In this document: positions 34,651-47,195 of the stretch, piece by piece | Position numbering within the stretch: the stretch's first letter is position 1 | Layout: each line of letters starts with the position of its first letter | NCBI GenBank assembly: GCA_030248195.1 | Contig: JASAND010000835.1 | Span: forward strand, 1-64,000 | Direction of reading: 5' to 3' | DNA: 64,000 nt | Origin: Trissonchulus latispiculum | Taxonomy: Eukaryota; Nematoda; Enoplea; Enoplida; Ironidae | Position numbers and translations under genes: made by a program | The notes under the pieces: model-generated | The model's input: the letters and a program-made list of their open reading frames with translations, nothing else | Told to the model about the DNA's origin: nothing | The model's database searches: none

Positions 34651-37600
34651 ATACGACTACTGTATCCAATATCTTACGAGGGCACCTATTTTTTAAGTTA
34701 TTTATTTAAATACTTTTGATACGCCCCACACCAGTTGGATATAATCCGGTTACTAGTAGTGCCAGCCCTAACAATTGATTAGTTTGCCTGGGGAAAACTG
34801 ACACAGAATAATGTTCTTTGCAATTAGCCGATGTGTTTAATATTATATTACCTGCGATACCTGTGATTGTGTGAGCTCACCGCGACAGCCCAAACCGAAG
34901 GCGGCCGTATCTTAAGTCTCGGACAATTGACAAGAGAGGGGATAGCAGCAGAATCGGATGATTTAAAATCGTTGTCCTCTGATCCCCCTGGACTGTTAGC
35001 GATATAATTTCGTGCTGTCAGAACATTCAATTTTGTAAAGACGAGTACCGGATAGTCGGCCTTGCTGTGTCACAAATTATTTATTTGCATGCCTTGGAAT
35101 TGCTCAACCATATTACCGGTCAGTTCTCAAGGCGTTAACGATCAAAGTTACAAAAAGTAACACCCTTGTTCAAATGTGGAGGTATGCATGCAGATAACAC
35201 CACGGATACTGATTACTATGGATTACTGATAGCGGAGTAATAAAACAGAACGGGATCATTATATCCTAGGAAATCGCAATTGGTATACACAGGCTGAGGT
35301 GAAAAGGAAGTACTAACAAGAGATTGAAATAACATGATGGATTTCAAACGGTGTCTATACTTTCTGTTGAAAGTGGATAACATCTGTCAGAATCTAACAT
35401 CTACCAGATGTTTTCACAGTAAATGGATACACCTCAGATAATTGCTGAATGTTGATGCAGTGATTCAGTGTCAGATTCCTCATTCTTATATTAGAAAACT
35501 ACCTCAAAAAACCGTAAACGGCTTTTGGCTGAAAAATTTGTGCTTTTGAAGTCGTGAAAAGTAGAAGAAATTAGAGTGCAGAATTCGTATGAACATTGAA
35601 TGTTATACTATGATTTAGAAATTCAGATTTGTTACACCTTTCAAAGTTGTCTTCCGTTTAACCCTTGTTCCCGACTTGTTCCCTTGTAAGCGCATGTAGG
35701 GGGGAAGGGCTCAGATCACCACTACGCCCGCGCTGAAGCTGACCTATGCTATTTATGTAATCTTTAAATAGTAATTGATTAATTATTATTATTTATCGTC
35801 TACAGCATAAGAATAGACAGCACTTAGAACTAAGCGATCAATGTTGGAACTGTCGTGTATTAACGTAAGAAAATCTGATGTAAAGAAAGTGAAATAGTGA
35901 AATTGAAAATAATTTAAGCGATCAATGTTGGAATTTCGTAAGTTTAACTTATTACTAATATGATATTTTCAGCAAGGCTAAGAAATGCCTCCAATATACG
36001 TCACTTAGAAGCAATGACAAGTCAAAACGATCACTGCCAAGGTTTTTCTCATAAAAGCCGAAACTGGGACCGCCTCCGAAAACCAATCTGGTACAGCCAA
36101 TCTGGTGATTGAAAAACCTCTGTGCTAATTATAATTTCAAAGGATTGGGTTAATTACACTCAACTCAAACCAGGTACCTAGCTGGTAAACCTAATTCTTT
36201 CAGGGACTTGATTGACTGCGTCAGTCTATTAGAACTTATCGTAACGTGAGACGTAACCCCGGGAAGGGAACGCAGGAGACTCCGAAGCCGCATGACCACC
36301 AAAATGCTAATCAAAATGTAAATTTCACTACTAACTAAGTAAGATCGGAAGTGGTAATCCTAGTGCACAATGCAGTGCAGTATTTAGTCTAATACTTCAT
36401 CTTTAATTCATCTTTAATGTTAAACATTAAGGGTGGTGTTGTGATAACGCAATAACAAATATTCATCAACTCAGTCATAGTCAGACGTGAAATCTGAGGC
36501 ATATGCCTTTTCCCTGCAGTTATGTCGGAGCCTAAGACATTTGAGTAGAAACACTGGACGCAAGGATAAAGCACAATATGCCAACGACAATTGGTGATAA
36601 ATAATTTGTAATGTCTTTATTCTATTTCTTTTTAATGTTTTTAGAGAAATTCACCAGGAAGAAAGTTTTGAATGCTCTGCCAATTGCGTTAATATGAACT
36701 CACGCACGCAACTTATGCTAGCATCCTAAAACGCGTTTCTGGCAAAGCGGCATTTTATGGAAAGTTTGTCTGTAGAACCTTGAGGCCGGTCAATTAGGAA
36801 ATGTATATAAGGAATTTTTTACATGAGATGGACAAAAATGCCAGTCTAACGTGTGCCCAAATGATTGGAGATAATTCAAGGCAAATAAAGAGGCCTAAGT
36901 TTAAGTCAGAGCACTTAGCACGCAGCTAACAGGTCGGTTCAGACTTGGAACATATCTCGGTACGGAAACACAACCCTAGCTGTGAACTAGCTCAATTTTA
37001 TATTGGGCCGAGAAGCTAAGGTTAATGATTTCGAGAAGAGAATCTTTCGAGACAACTAAAGTGATATACAACACTTTTTCTATCCAATCCATTAGACTAC
37101 GAAGAAAACAGAATAACAGTCATAATTGGGAAATAATTTGTATATCGAAAACAACCAGGAACACGAAAAGAAAATTACAAAACGTCGAAACAATTATGTC
37201 AAAACCTGAAGATTAACTTCTGACTCAATTTCCGATGTTTTTGCTGATATTTTACGTTTTGACAAGCAAATCACAGAGGGAACTGATTCAATTTAAACCA
37301 ATTCTGTATGCTTGTTAATGATGAACTTCCACCCTAGTACCTTTACCCAAAACAGAAGAACAGCTGCAGCAGCTCAACGTCTTTGCAAAAAGTCTACATA
37401 ACGGTGGGAATGTGTGTGAGAGAGAAAGATATAATATTAAATGCTAAATTAAATGATATTTAAATTTTAAATTAAATCTTTAAATTAAATGTCTTCATAA
37501 TACATTTGCTGTAGGAAATATTTAGGTACTTTGATACTACATAAATGCCAAGTGGTCCACTTCCCGATACGTCGGCCAATGCACAGCTCTCTTCCATTAA

Positions 37601-38260
37601 AGAAGCAATAATCGGGTTAAACGGATCAAAAATAATTACTGTTCAGAGATTACATAACGTTTTATTTAATATGACACGTTTTCAACCCGTCTCGTAGCCA
37701 CGAGGAAATCAGGCTAAACTATTTTTAGTTAGTCGAATGAAAAATTTAATTACCAATAAAATCTGGATCGTTTGTTCAGTCAAGAAATAAGTTCTCCTTT
37801 CCCTCAAGATTGGCTTTAGACTTTCCTCATGCTTCACAGATCCTAACTCTCCACTAAAGCAAAGTTTTAACAAAATTCTTGGAAAACCAAATAATTTTGA
37901 GAAGGGGATGAAATGCCTGAGAATTTAGGGATGGGGAATTTAATTTGATCCAACATTGCAATGACTGCATACTGCAGCCAATTATTGCTGTATAGTCGCT
38001 ATTAGAACTTCCCTACAAACTTTGATCATATATTTGAACTAAAAAGAGAAGTCTTAAGTAACAGTAAACTGCTGGAATGTTCTAAAAATACATCGAAATG
38101 TTCTATCTGCGTGTTTCAATTTGAAAGAATGATCTACAAACATTGCAAACCATGCAAAACTGAATGTATTATGATTAGGAATTATACTGAATGAATGAAT
38201 TCTACTTCTTTCTATTTCTTTTAGAATAATTGAATCATCTATCAATATTCAAAACATTAC
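34651..38260. other. Long stretch without a recognised gene
   Basis: No family was recognised. A minus-strand open frame at 34848-35030 has locally higher GC content and a GTGAGC donor-like site, so it might be an exon, but nothing else supports it. The AT-rich repeat (TTAAATTAAAT) at 37435-37495 is low complexity. Confidence 0.35.
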
Positions 38261-38363
38261 CTTCGTGTACTTTCCACAGTATTCGAAGCGCTCCATCAGT
38301 GACGTCAAAACTGTTTCCATCAGTTATTACAGCTCCGAATAACATAATGCTATAAAACAGCAT
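38261..38363 (-). CDS. Candidate first exon of a secreted protein
   Basis: On the - strand an ATG (38363-38361) in good context (GCGAAAATG) opens 34 codons and reaches a strong donor (GAAG/GTAATG, intron from 38260). It begins MLFYSIMLFGAVITDGNSF, a hydrophobic core followed by a small-residue break as in a signal peptide, and continues DVTDGALRILWKVHE. I do not recognise the family. No following exon could be found downstream on the - strand, so this may be a real first exon with distant partners or a chance frame. Confidence 0.35.
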
Positions 38364-39291
38364 TTTCGCCTCAATTCAAATTTTTCTTCACTGCTCAAGA
38401 AAGATAATGAAACTGACTATCATGTATAGCTTATTAGATCGAAAATAATCACCTTAATGATTATGTTTTGTTGATGTTTTACCCGGAAATTTAATTTAGG
38501 CAAACAGCAAAAGCCCATCACCGGAAAATTGTCTGGGGAAATATGTGTGCAAGCTTAAAACCTCAAAAGCAGGGTCTGGTTGAAATATTTTAAAGTTTCT
38601 GACAAAATTAGGTATATACTTCAAAGGGAAAATGATTTTGTTGGCGTGGCGTAGAATGTGTATTGAAAATTGAACTGAAAATGCATTACAGTAATAAGGA
38701 AGTCTGGCATTGTTTTATGTGAATTGAATTAGCTTATTGAACAATTTTTATTCCCATCATCAAGACAAGAATGACAATGCAATATAAAGTTATTGCTGTT
38801 ATGATAATAATCCCTGATCAAGGTAATGTAATGGATCACCGCTGTCTCATTTGCTACCTCACTTAAAGCACATGCTTTCAGGCCTTTGTATTGAAAGAAT
38901 AATCATTGTAGTCGGAAAAAGTATCGGAGACTATATTAGTTGCGAGACTATATTACTTGTGATGTACCACAGCTAAATCTGCAAACTTGGATGCTTATGT
39001 TTTAGCCAGAACTTTCAGAAACGGAATCTGAAAAGTGATCTTGTTGTTGGCAAGCATTACGGTACTGGAGATCTTGTGTGTAATCCACCTTCCAGGGCCC
39101 AGACGACATAACTAATATAACAATACATAACTTGAGCAAATGTTTGATGATTCGTTATGGATACGTATTGTTTAGCATACAACCAAAATCAATTTAAAAT
39201 TTGATAAAACTTTCCACGTTTGATGAGACGTTCTGTAGCGTATTTCACAACATTTTCTTCCCCTTCTCTTCAAAACTATTCAAGTCTCCAG
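38364..39291. other. No gene seen
   Basis: AT-rich sequence. If the 38261-38363 exon is real, its promoter would lie here. Confidence 0.4.
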
Positions 39292-39425
39292 AACGCTTCG
39301 AGGTCTTGTCCAGGATTCAACTTCAATGGCTTTTTCTTTCGCGTGCAGATCGGCGAAGAGGGTACCTCCGGGCTCAAGTTCCAGAGCTGGGCCTGGCATA
39401 AACTATTTCATAACATCTCCACAAG
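39292..39425 (+). CDS. Orphan internal exon candidate
   Basis: A 134-nt segment with clearly higher GC content than its surroundings, preceded by a CTCCAG acceptor-like site and followed by ACAAG/GTATCC. One frame is open throughout and includes FNFNGFFFRVQIGEEGTSG and FQSWAWHKLFHNIS. I do not recognise a family, and neighbouring exons were not found. It could be an exon of an unrecognised gene or a captured gene fragment. Confidence 0.3.
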
Positions 39426-41520
39426 GTATCCGTATCGCCTCCAACGTGAAGATTAATTATAATGTAATTTATCAATAAACAAGCAATATTTTGTGCAAAA
39501 GGTGTGTTTCCGTTGGGCGAACATTTTAGTAAATTGTAAGCCTGCTGCGCAGCCAATAATTGTTTATAACTGGCTTTTCTGCTTATGAACAGAAACTGTA
39601 CGTGTAAAACAATGTGTGATTTTTATAAGATGTTTGAACAAAATACCGATACACCGATAAATGATGGAAAAATGTGTTATTTACTTATTTTATTCTAAAA
39701 TAAACAATTTACACACAATGAGAGGTCGTATGGCTGGTCGTAGGCTTTTGAACAATTGCCTAGATATCTCTTCACCTGTTTTATGATTTGAAGAATTCGC
39801 TGAGCTAAATGAAACAAGTTGACCCCAAAAGGGCAATATTCCTTTGTAGACCTGTTATTATTCTAATGCGAGAATCATCTTTGATCTTGGATTCGTTAAA
39901 CGCTAGAACTTGCAGAGGTTGCAGCTTCTGCATGACATTCTACAGTTTCCCTTCACATTCCTTCGATTATTTATTTTGATAGCAAATTACTGGTATCCTC
40001 TGAAATGTCTTATATACTTTTTTGTGATCACTTAGCAGTCAGACTTTCTTTCCGTCAGCATATATACATAAGCACAATTCTATAGGTATGCAGATATAGA
40101 TCACTTTTCATTCCCAATAGATAAATAGGTAAACAGAACATTTCATAGGAAAATTTCATCACTGTGATTCTTCTGCGAATTTGTTTCTCGCAGATCTACA
40201 GTAACATCAGTGAGAACTGCTTAAAAATAGATGAGTCATCAGAAATCAGAATACAGATTATGGAACTGTCAGATTAACGAAGCAATTTACTTTCACATAT
40301 ACGTAATTACATTGATTAGAAGTAGAAACTTTGGAAATTAGACATTCACACGCAAAAGATGCCGGCCTTATCTTAAACCACTGCACACACGCTGTTATGG
40401 CGAAACCTATCTTTTTGAAGCAAAATCTGTGTGAGAGCTCGGGCCGAGCAAACATAAGAGACCTGCTGCGCTGAGGCGCAGCAGGAAAAATAAATGTTAA
40501 AATCAACTATAGACTCTTCGAAATTTAGTCCAAAGGTTATTTTAAGAAATAATGGGCTTTGAAAGTATGCAGAGTTGAGTAGGATGTAGTAAAGTCATGC
40601 CTGAAGGTGAATTTAGGTGGTTATATAGCGTATATTCTGTGCACTGATAAAGAATATGAGCTGTATTCATTATCTATTTCAGGATTATTTGAAGGATAAT
40701 ATCAATGACTTTCCGGCAAATCTGATAACCTTGGTAGAATCCCACTGTGCAGAATCACTCAGTCTGCAGAAAACTTCTTACACATTATAACTAATTGTAA
40801 GTTAACCCAAAGTGTTGACAACCCTCACTTTCATATATGATCAATAACACAGATTTCAGTTGCCTAGGAAAGACATCAATATTTAACAATCAAATTACGA
40901 TGTTATTACAGATATGTATATGAAAAATGAAAATGACTAAAGGCACTCAATACTCCAGGAATGTGAGGCATGAGACAGAACCCACTGCTGCTGAATTGAC
41001 TTCTACAGAGTTGAAATGATCATTGTTAGTGCAAGTTATCTTTTCGGATTCTCACAACGCATAATTGGATCACCTACATACAAGCACACCAATTAAAAGC
41101 TCCTCTTTCTTTACCAGCACCTCTGAGTACTAATTTAAGATCTTAATCTACGCAAACGCTAATATAGTAGATTCAGGAAAACTTGGCAAATATGTGCCAT
41201 AAAACACATTTTTAAAAAATTTGCGTGTTGTTAGGCGCGAAAATAAGTTTCAAGTCTAGTATGTAGTTCGAACCAAGATAATGCTTAATGAACCCGGCTA
41301 AAGTCAAGTGATAGGAATTGATGATTGAGTATCTACCTTGTGACCAGTGTAAACTGATGACGTTTGACCCGTTGACGATGACGTTTGAACGTTTGATCCT
41401 GGACAGGGCAACTTCCTGTTCATCTTTGATTCCTGTCTTAGACCCTCTGCTCTGAGGTGACTTGCCGATAAATGCATTCCTTAAACCACGAGGAGTTGGA
41501 CACGACGGAGGAAGGTTATT
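39426..41520. other. No gene recognised; one hairpin
   Basis: AT-rich. It holds the TGAG-loop hairpin at 40462-40485. The minus-strand frame at 40258-40506 crosses that hairpin and is not supported. Confidence 0.4.
40462..40485. repeat. Perfect 10-bp hairpin with TGAG loop, copy 2
   Basis: CCTGCTGCGC pairs perfectly with GCGCAGCAGG around TGAG and is followed by an A-rich run. It has the same geometry as the hairpin at 2076-2099, with paired changes in the stem. Confidence 0.6.
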
Positions 41521-43055
41521 TTATATATATGTTACGTACAAAACCCGAAATCGTACAAAACTAGTTTTGTATGGGTCATTTTATACAAAACTAGTTTTGT
41601 ATGGCCTCCCTTGTACAATTCTAGTTTTGTATGGCCTCTCCCATACAATTCTAGTTTTGTATGGCCTCTCCCATACAATTCTAGTTTTGTATGGCTGTGA
41701 CCGTACAATTCTAGTTTTGGACGTACAAAACTGTTTCGGTAAGATTTATATCGTTTATATCCATTTTCCGTCTTTGTTCCTGAACTTGTTTCAATTTTTC
41801 TTAAGCTGGATTTACCTTGTATAATCTAAATTAGGGATGTGGATCGGATCGGATCGGCAGGTAAAAATTTAATCGATCCGATCCAGCAAAATTATTCGTC
41901 GATCCGATCCGGCGATCCGAAATGATTTCTTCAAAAAGCAAAGTGGAACAAGATTTAAAGTCGGTTTTTGTCTTGTCAAACATATCTTACACACTGATGC
42001 CAGATGGCAGATGCATTGCATAAAATTATATAGTATGTAAAAGTATTAGATTGATGTAATAAGTTGTTACCTACTGAATACTAAGCTTGAGAGACTCAAA
42101 ACCAAAAACAAGTTTGGTTGCTAGAAGGAAAATATTGCACTAACAACGCAAGCACCAAACAGTGCAGTGATCGAAGTCAAGTTTAGTGACAAATATGCAT
42201 TGGGTACGGCTTAATTTTATGTGATGTTGGGTATCAGGGTCGGATCGCCGATCCGCCCGACTCAACCGATCCGATCCGACCTCCGGATCGCGGATCGGAT
42301 CGATTTTGCAGATCCGATCCACATCACTAATCTAAATACCAAATTTGCGACTCAACTTTATTTATTAGAAAACATTTCAATTAAAACTAATTAAATCTAA
42401 TTGAAATGTTCCAGCAATCCCGAAAAATTTTTAAATTTTAAAGTAAGCGATTAATTATTATTATTTAATAATTAATTAATTATTCAAATAATTTTAATTA
42501 TTTTGCCAGGAAGCAATCAATTCGAATGGGGACTTTTTCGAAATTTTCCAAAGGTGGACCAAAGGGAAGACTGCCTGTATGACTTTTGAATGTATGTGTA
42601 ATTTCCCTAGTTTAAGGTTGAATACAAAAAATGACTTATTGAAATGAAAAAAAACAAAAAATTCTTTAGAAATTAGATCTTGAAACGTTAGTGCTTGAAA
42701 TTATGTACAACCTTGAAGTAGAGTCGCAAATTTGGTATTTAGATTAACAAGGTATATATATAAATCCAGCTTAAGAAAAATTGACACAAGTTCAGGAACA
42801 AAGACGGAAAATGGATATAAACGATATAAATCTTACCGAAACAGTTTTGTACGTCCAAAACTAGAATTGTACGGTCACAGCCATACAAAACTAGAATTGT
42901 ATGGGAGAGGCCATACAAAACTAGAATTGTATGGGAGAGGCCATACAAAACTAGAATTGTACGAGGGAGGCCATACAAAACTAGTTTTGTACAAAATTAC
43001 CCATACAAAACTAGTTTTGTACGATTTCGGGTTTTGTACGTAACATATACATAGA
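41521..43055. mobile_element. Long palindrome with ACAAAACTAGTTTTGT units, interrupted by a hAT-like insertion
   Basis: The left arm (41530-41831, continued at 42338-42360) is the reverse complement of the right arm (about 42720-43050). Each arm holds five to six ~30-bp units pairing TACAAAACTAGTTTTGTA or TAGAATTGTA cores with GGGAGAGGCCA-like spacers. The unit core is itself a palindrome. The outer ends read GTTACGTACAAAACCCG. The left arm is split by the 41832-42329 element. The loop is about 42361-42719. The flanks ATATATAT and ATATACAT differ by one base, so the duplication is uncertain. The frames reading LVLYGLSHTI-like repeats come from the units. Confidence 0.8.
41832..42329. mobile_element. 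hAT-like foldback with CGATCCGATCC arms, 8-bp TSD ATCTAAAT
   Basis: The left end TAGGGATGTGGATCGGATC and the inverse of the right end (TAGTGATGTGGATCGGATC) differ at one position. ATCTAAAT lies on both sides (41824-41831 and 42330-42337). The subterminal arrays are GATCGGATCGG/CCGATCCGATC. No transposase. Taking out the element and one duplication restores continuity with the uninterrupted right arm of the surrounding palindrome, which is independent proof of the insertion. Confidence 0.93.
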
Positions 43056-44077
43056 AGCTTTAAATGAAATTTAAGCGATTTAATCAACGTCTTTCATTTC
43101 CCCATGAAAATAATTCGAAAACAGCAATCAGTACAAAGCTTAAAGCAAAACGACCTGGCTCAATTTTGTAGACTCAAGAATTTTCAAGTGAACGCTTACA
43201 ACGTCAAGAAATGGCTAAATTACGTTTGACTTGGAATTGGACTTTTCTGAAAGCTAACGGCAAAACTAATAAGCGAAATCACCTATAGCAATACAGTTGC
43301 AGGGCAATAACGAGATTGCAGAGCTGAGTAGTTATGATTGGATTCAACTTCTGAGCTCATAAATGGCCATAAAAGTCGGTTAGTCATCAATAAGTGGTAC
43401 GGAATTGCACCAAATACCTTGTTATAATAGGAAACTTAAGTAAAAGTGAGTGTAAAAGACAGGGATTAAAATAACATATGAACAAACAAGGCGCCGAGAA
43501 ATCATAGTAAAAAGGTTTAGCTTAGAACTCAGAATTCTGGCTGTTCTACCACTTTCACCCCCTCCCCCAAGATATAGCATCTGGCATTTTAAAAAATTCC
43601 AAGATTAAAATACTTTTCGTCATACTATTGAATTATGCAACATGTGCCATACAAAATTTGGCAGGTGACTTTAACTATACAAAGATTTTAAATTTTTCGT
43701 ATCTATATTTCTAAGTTTGTAAAAACCCCTCTATGCAACTGGGCGTTTACATGCACTTTTGATTTCACTTTGTAATACCTTTATCGATCCGAACTCCGAA
43801 GTTTCTTCACCAAATAAAAATTGAGTGCCTTAGGCATGAAATTTTCGAATTGCGTTTCAATAACAACAGCAAAGGAAGAAAGCCATGGAAACACAGACGC
43901 AGACTTCCGATAACAAAACAATATGCACCCTTCAATGGCTTCAAAAGTACTGATCTGTGGCTTCAAATATGTCTGGACAATTCTTATTTGAAATCTAAAT
44001 ATCACAATGTGTCCAGGGTGGAGACAATTTAAGGATTAAGGGAAAACGTGAGAGAATTTTGCAGAGCTACACATTGG
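43056..44077. other. No gene seen
   Basis: AT-rich sequence. Frames near 43781-44032 on both strands are uncorroborated. No repeat recognised. Confidence 0.4.
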
Positions 44078-44506
44078 AGATGAGCACGGGGCGGATTTTT
44101 TCGGCCCGGCCGGCCCGGCCCGCTCCAAAACATTGCTCTGGCAAATCCCACTGGCAAAATTTTTCGGGTCCCCGGCCCTCAAATTGACAAAATTCGGCCC
44201 GGCCCACCAAAACTAAACTACCAAAATTTTACTAACAATGTTATTGCAAAGCCTTCATCGTGACATCAAAAGGGTGAATTATGCTATTAATAGGAAAAGT
44301 TAAATTTTGCTGTAAAATAGCCATAATAAGTAAATGTTTAGCTAATTGTAGTGTTTTCAGAACATTTTCGAGAGTCTATCCGGCCGTTTCTGCCCGCTGT
44401 GGCCCGTAGTTAAAAAATTTCTCAGTCCGGCTCGGCCCGTCCCGCTAACCAATGGACATCAAACCGGCCCGGGGTCCGGGCAGACGAGCCAAAATGCTTA
44501 TCTCCA
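44078..44506. mobile_element. GGCCCGGCC-rich element with TTGGAGATGAGCA ends
   Basis: The left end ATTGGAGATGAGCA is mirrored by TGCTTATCTCCAAT on the right. Subterminal CGGCCCGGCCGGCCC arrays surround an AT-rich centre. The same terminus appears inverted at about 3460-3484, and related sequence lies at 24545-24840. No matching 8-bp duplication was found. Non-autonomous. Confidence 0.65.
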
Positions 44507-46208
44507 ATACTCATGAGAGCGCGAATGATCACAGTTTATATGTATCTATTCTTTTCCTTGCGGCTGTGCTGTCAGCCATCTTATAGATTACATTTAAAAT
44601 TATACAGATAAGTTTCGTTTAGCCTTGTGAACATTCTACATATTTCCTTGCAGTTCATACAGCAGAAACAATAATATAATGGTAACAATATAGTAAAGTA
44701 ATCAATTGGTCACTCAATCTAATCAATTAATCATTGAATCAATCTATTCCTAAGTCAATGCATGCTGCGGTTGCAACATAACTAGAGTTGAGTTGTGTCA
44801 ATAGTGTCGCGGCTGCAGTAGTAGCCAAGCACCAAACTGGTCGACCCAAAACTGACCGATGAAAACTATCAAAAAAGATAGCAATGCGTGCGTACTGTCT
44901 TAGGAAAGAAACGCCATGATCCAGTTGTGGCTCTATCAGATTCTCTGTTATAACTCACGACCACCATAATTAATAATCAGACTTTGGAGCTGCCTTAATT
45001 ATTGCCAATACAGTAAATAATAAAGCTTTAGGGATATCTTAGATATTTGACAGTTTTCCTGATTTTAAATCTGTCCCAGTCTCGGACTTAAATATAAACA
45101 GACGGATCTATTCCTATCAGTAGGCACGGTTGCTATAGTTGACAAGCATCACATGAACTTAATTAATTTACTGTTAATTATCGAGACAGGAAATAGCGTT
45201 AGTTAAATACTCGTAAATCAATCTTTCCATGCTTTACTGAAATCACGGGGCTCTGGCTGCTGCCCTTTTATTCTTAGAAGCTTGCTTTTGCGTTTACACA
45301 TGTTGTATGCCCTTTTACTATCATAAAGAAACTTTTAAACGGTTTCTTTTCGACATCAAAAGATAGCTTTAAAACATTATAAAAGGATTGTTGATGCGTT
45401 GCAGTAAACAATATTAAGCTGCATAGAGCAACAAAGCGGATTATAGTGAACCGTACGTACACTTTTAAACAGCTCAGAAACAATTCTCGTTGAACCATGC
45501 AACAACACTTAATTATTCTGGGCGAAACAAAAAACTTTAAAACGGGTTAAAAAGAGCAAGAGGCAACTGAATTGTATCAAAGCTACAAAAATGGCAGATG
45601 GGCAAAATGGTCAAACGGATAAACAGGAGAAAATGCTTTTGGTCTGGCAAACTAGAAAATTTATATTCGTTTCCTGAAAATAGCTGTGGGGCATATACTG
45701 TGTGTGTCAAAGAAAGACATCAGGAATTGCAAAATATCTAACCACTGGAAGGTTTTAGCAACCTAAAGCATTTCAGCCAAGTCTCCAAACTCAAAACGGT
45801 ATAATTTTGCCAAGAAAGACAGCCATTTTACTGAGCATCAAACAGAAATCATGAAGCAGACTGTAATTAATCTAAGCTGGAAAGCTCGAAATACATGACA
45901 ATAAATGGCGCTCCAGAAGTCGTTAGGTAGACTAAATCTGGGACAAGAGCACCTTAGGGCCGGAGCTAAAGGCAATACTTAATACCCTCTTAACTTATGA
46001 CCGTCGTTAAGGCATTGAAATACTGGTCCGAAAAAAAGCTGGAGCTCCAGGTAAGCAAAGGATTTGTCGTCTGAGTCGAAGTGCAACTCCTGGCGAGAAG
46101 TAGAAAATCGAACCAGAATTCGTTTTAACTTGTAAAGGCGATATCAATAACTTGATCATGGTTTCATGTTCGTGGTAAAAGTATAGTTAGTAGTGTACAC
46201 ACATTACA
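44507..46208. other. No gene recognised
   Basis: AT-rich. The minus-strand frame at 45274-45498 is not supported by family resemblance or splice sites. Confidence 0.4.
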
Positions 46209-46550
46209 GAAGCAGTGCTGCCCTTATTCAATTCAACATTCAATGCCAACATCTGCAATGTCGAAATCACCCGTCGCAAAAAGTGTCATTGCCTAATATC
46301 CGAATTGCACTGCGGGAAAGGTAAAAACTCTTGTGATGACTGCAATGAATATGCTCCATATTTATCCTTCTTTGGCTTTGAGATAAGACAAGAGGACGGA
46401 GTTTTAGAGGAGTCATACTACCACAACCCTTCTCACACAAGTGGCAAACAACAGCCAGACTCAAGACAAGAACAAAGACATGGCGATAAATTCAGACCGA
46501 TAGAAATAAACTTGAATGATAAACCTACATACAACTTTAGCTTATGCTGA
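46209..46550 (+). CDS. Cysteine-rich orphan exon candidate
   Basis: It follows a CATTACAG acceptor-like site and stays open for about 113 codons to a TGA. The first half has seven cysteines (ICNVEITRRKKCHCLISELH, then CGKGKNSCDDCNEYAPYL), as in an extracellular domain. The second half is polar. The last ~20 nt overlap a dispersed repeat (TTTAGCTTATGCTGATCTAA), so the true exon may end earlier, around 46390. Family not recognised and no partner exon found. Confidence 0.28.
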   Translation, partial: EAVLPLFNSTFNANICNVEITRRKKCHCLISELHCGKGKNSCDDCNEYAPYLSFFGFEIRQEDGVLEESYYHNPSHTSGKQQPDSRQEQRHGDKFRPIEINLNDKPTYNFSLC

Positions 46551-47195
46551 TCTAATAATGAGCCAATGAAAGGACTGACTCAAAAACGGTTTTTGAATTC
46601 GCGCTCAGAAGTTTTACGTTTAATACGTCAGAAGAATAATAAGTTTACCCTGAAGTTTAAAAACCCGGATATATATACAAGTTTTTAGCAAAATTCAAGA
46701 CAAAACATTTTTGGTTACCTTGGAACACTTAAAATTCTAAACTTTTAAAAATATTTAGATGTTCTGGCAGATTAATCAGCAATGTATTAAATTGCCTTTT
46801 CAATTAAATTGGTTAAGTTTACAGACAGTTACGCACAGGTGTCCTGTGACATCCGTGTGCTTAGCATACAGATACGACATTGTTAGCAAATCAACTGCTA
46901 ATTGAGTTTCGAAGCCTTTATCGGTTAAATTTTAAAAAGTTTTAGCTTATGTTATAAGTTTCCACTATATGGAAAAATTTCACCTTTGTCTTGTCACTTA
47001 TTAGGGTAGTGATTAAATTTATTATTCTCACTTATACTTTTATGGACATTACAACTCACTTGTACGTTCACGGGACCCTTTAGTACTAGGTAGATAGTTG
47101 GCCCCCCCTGGCTGTCCTGTCTAGTCGGGTCTCTTTGTCATAGCAAACTTACGTTTATTTATTTGAGTACTTCATCCTAATTCAGGGGGATATCC
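46551..47195. other. No gene; repeat-like then presumed 5' region of the Penelope-like element
   Basis: 46535-46760 resembles interior parts of the 14695 and 16059 elements. The 5' end of the Penelope-like element was not located and may lie around 47000-47200. Confidence 0.35.

Noticed and set aside
41560..42990. Regularly spaced repeats resembling a CRISPR array
   Set aside because: The spacers are themselves repeated, the units are palindromic and mirrored in two arms, and the surrounding genes are eukaryotic.
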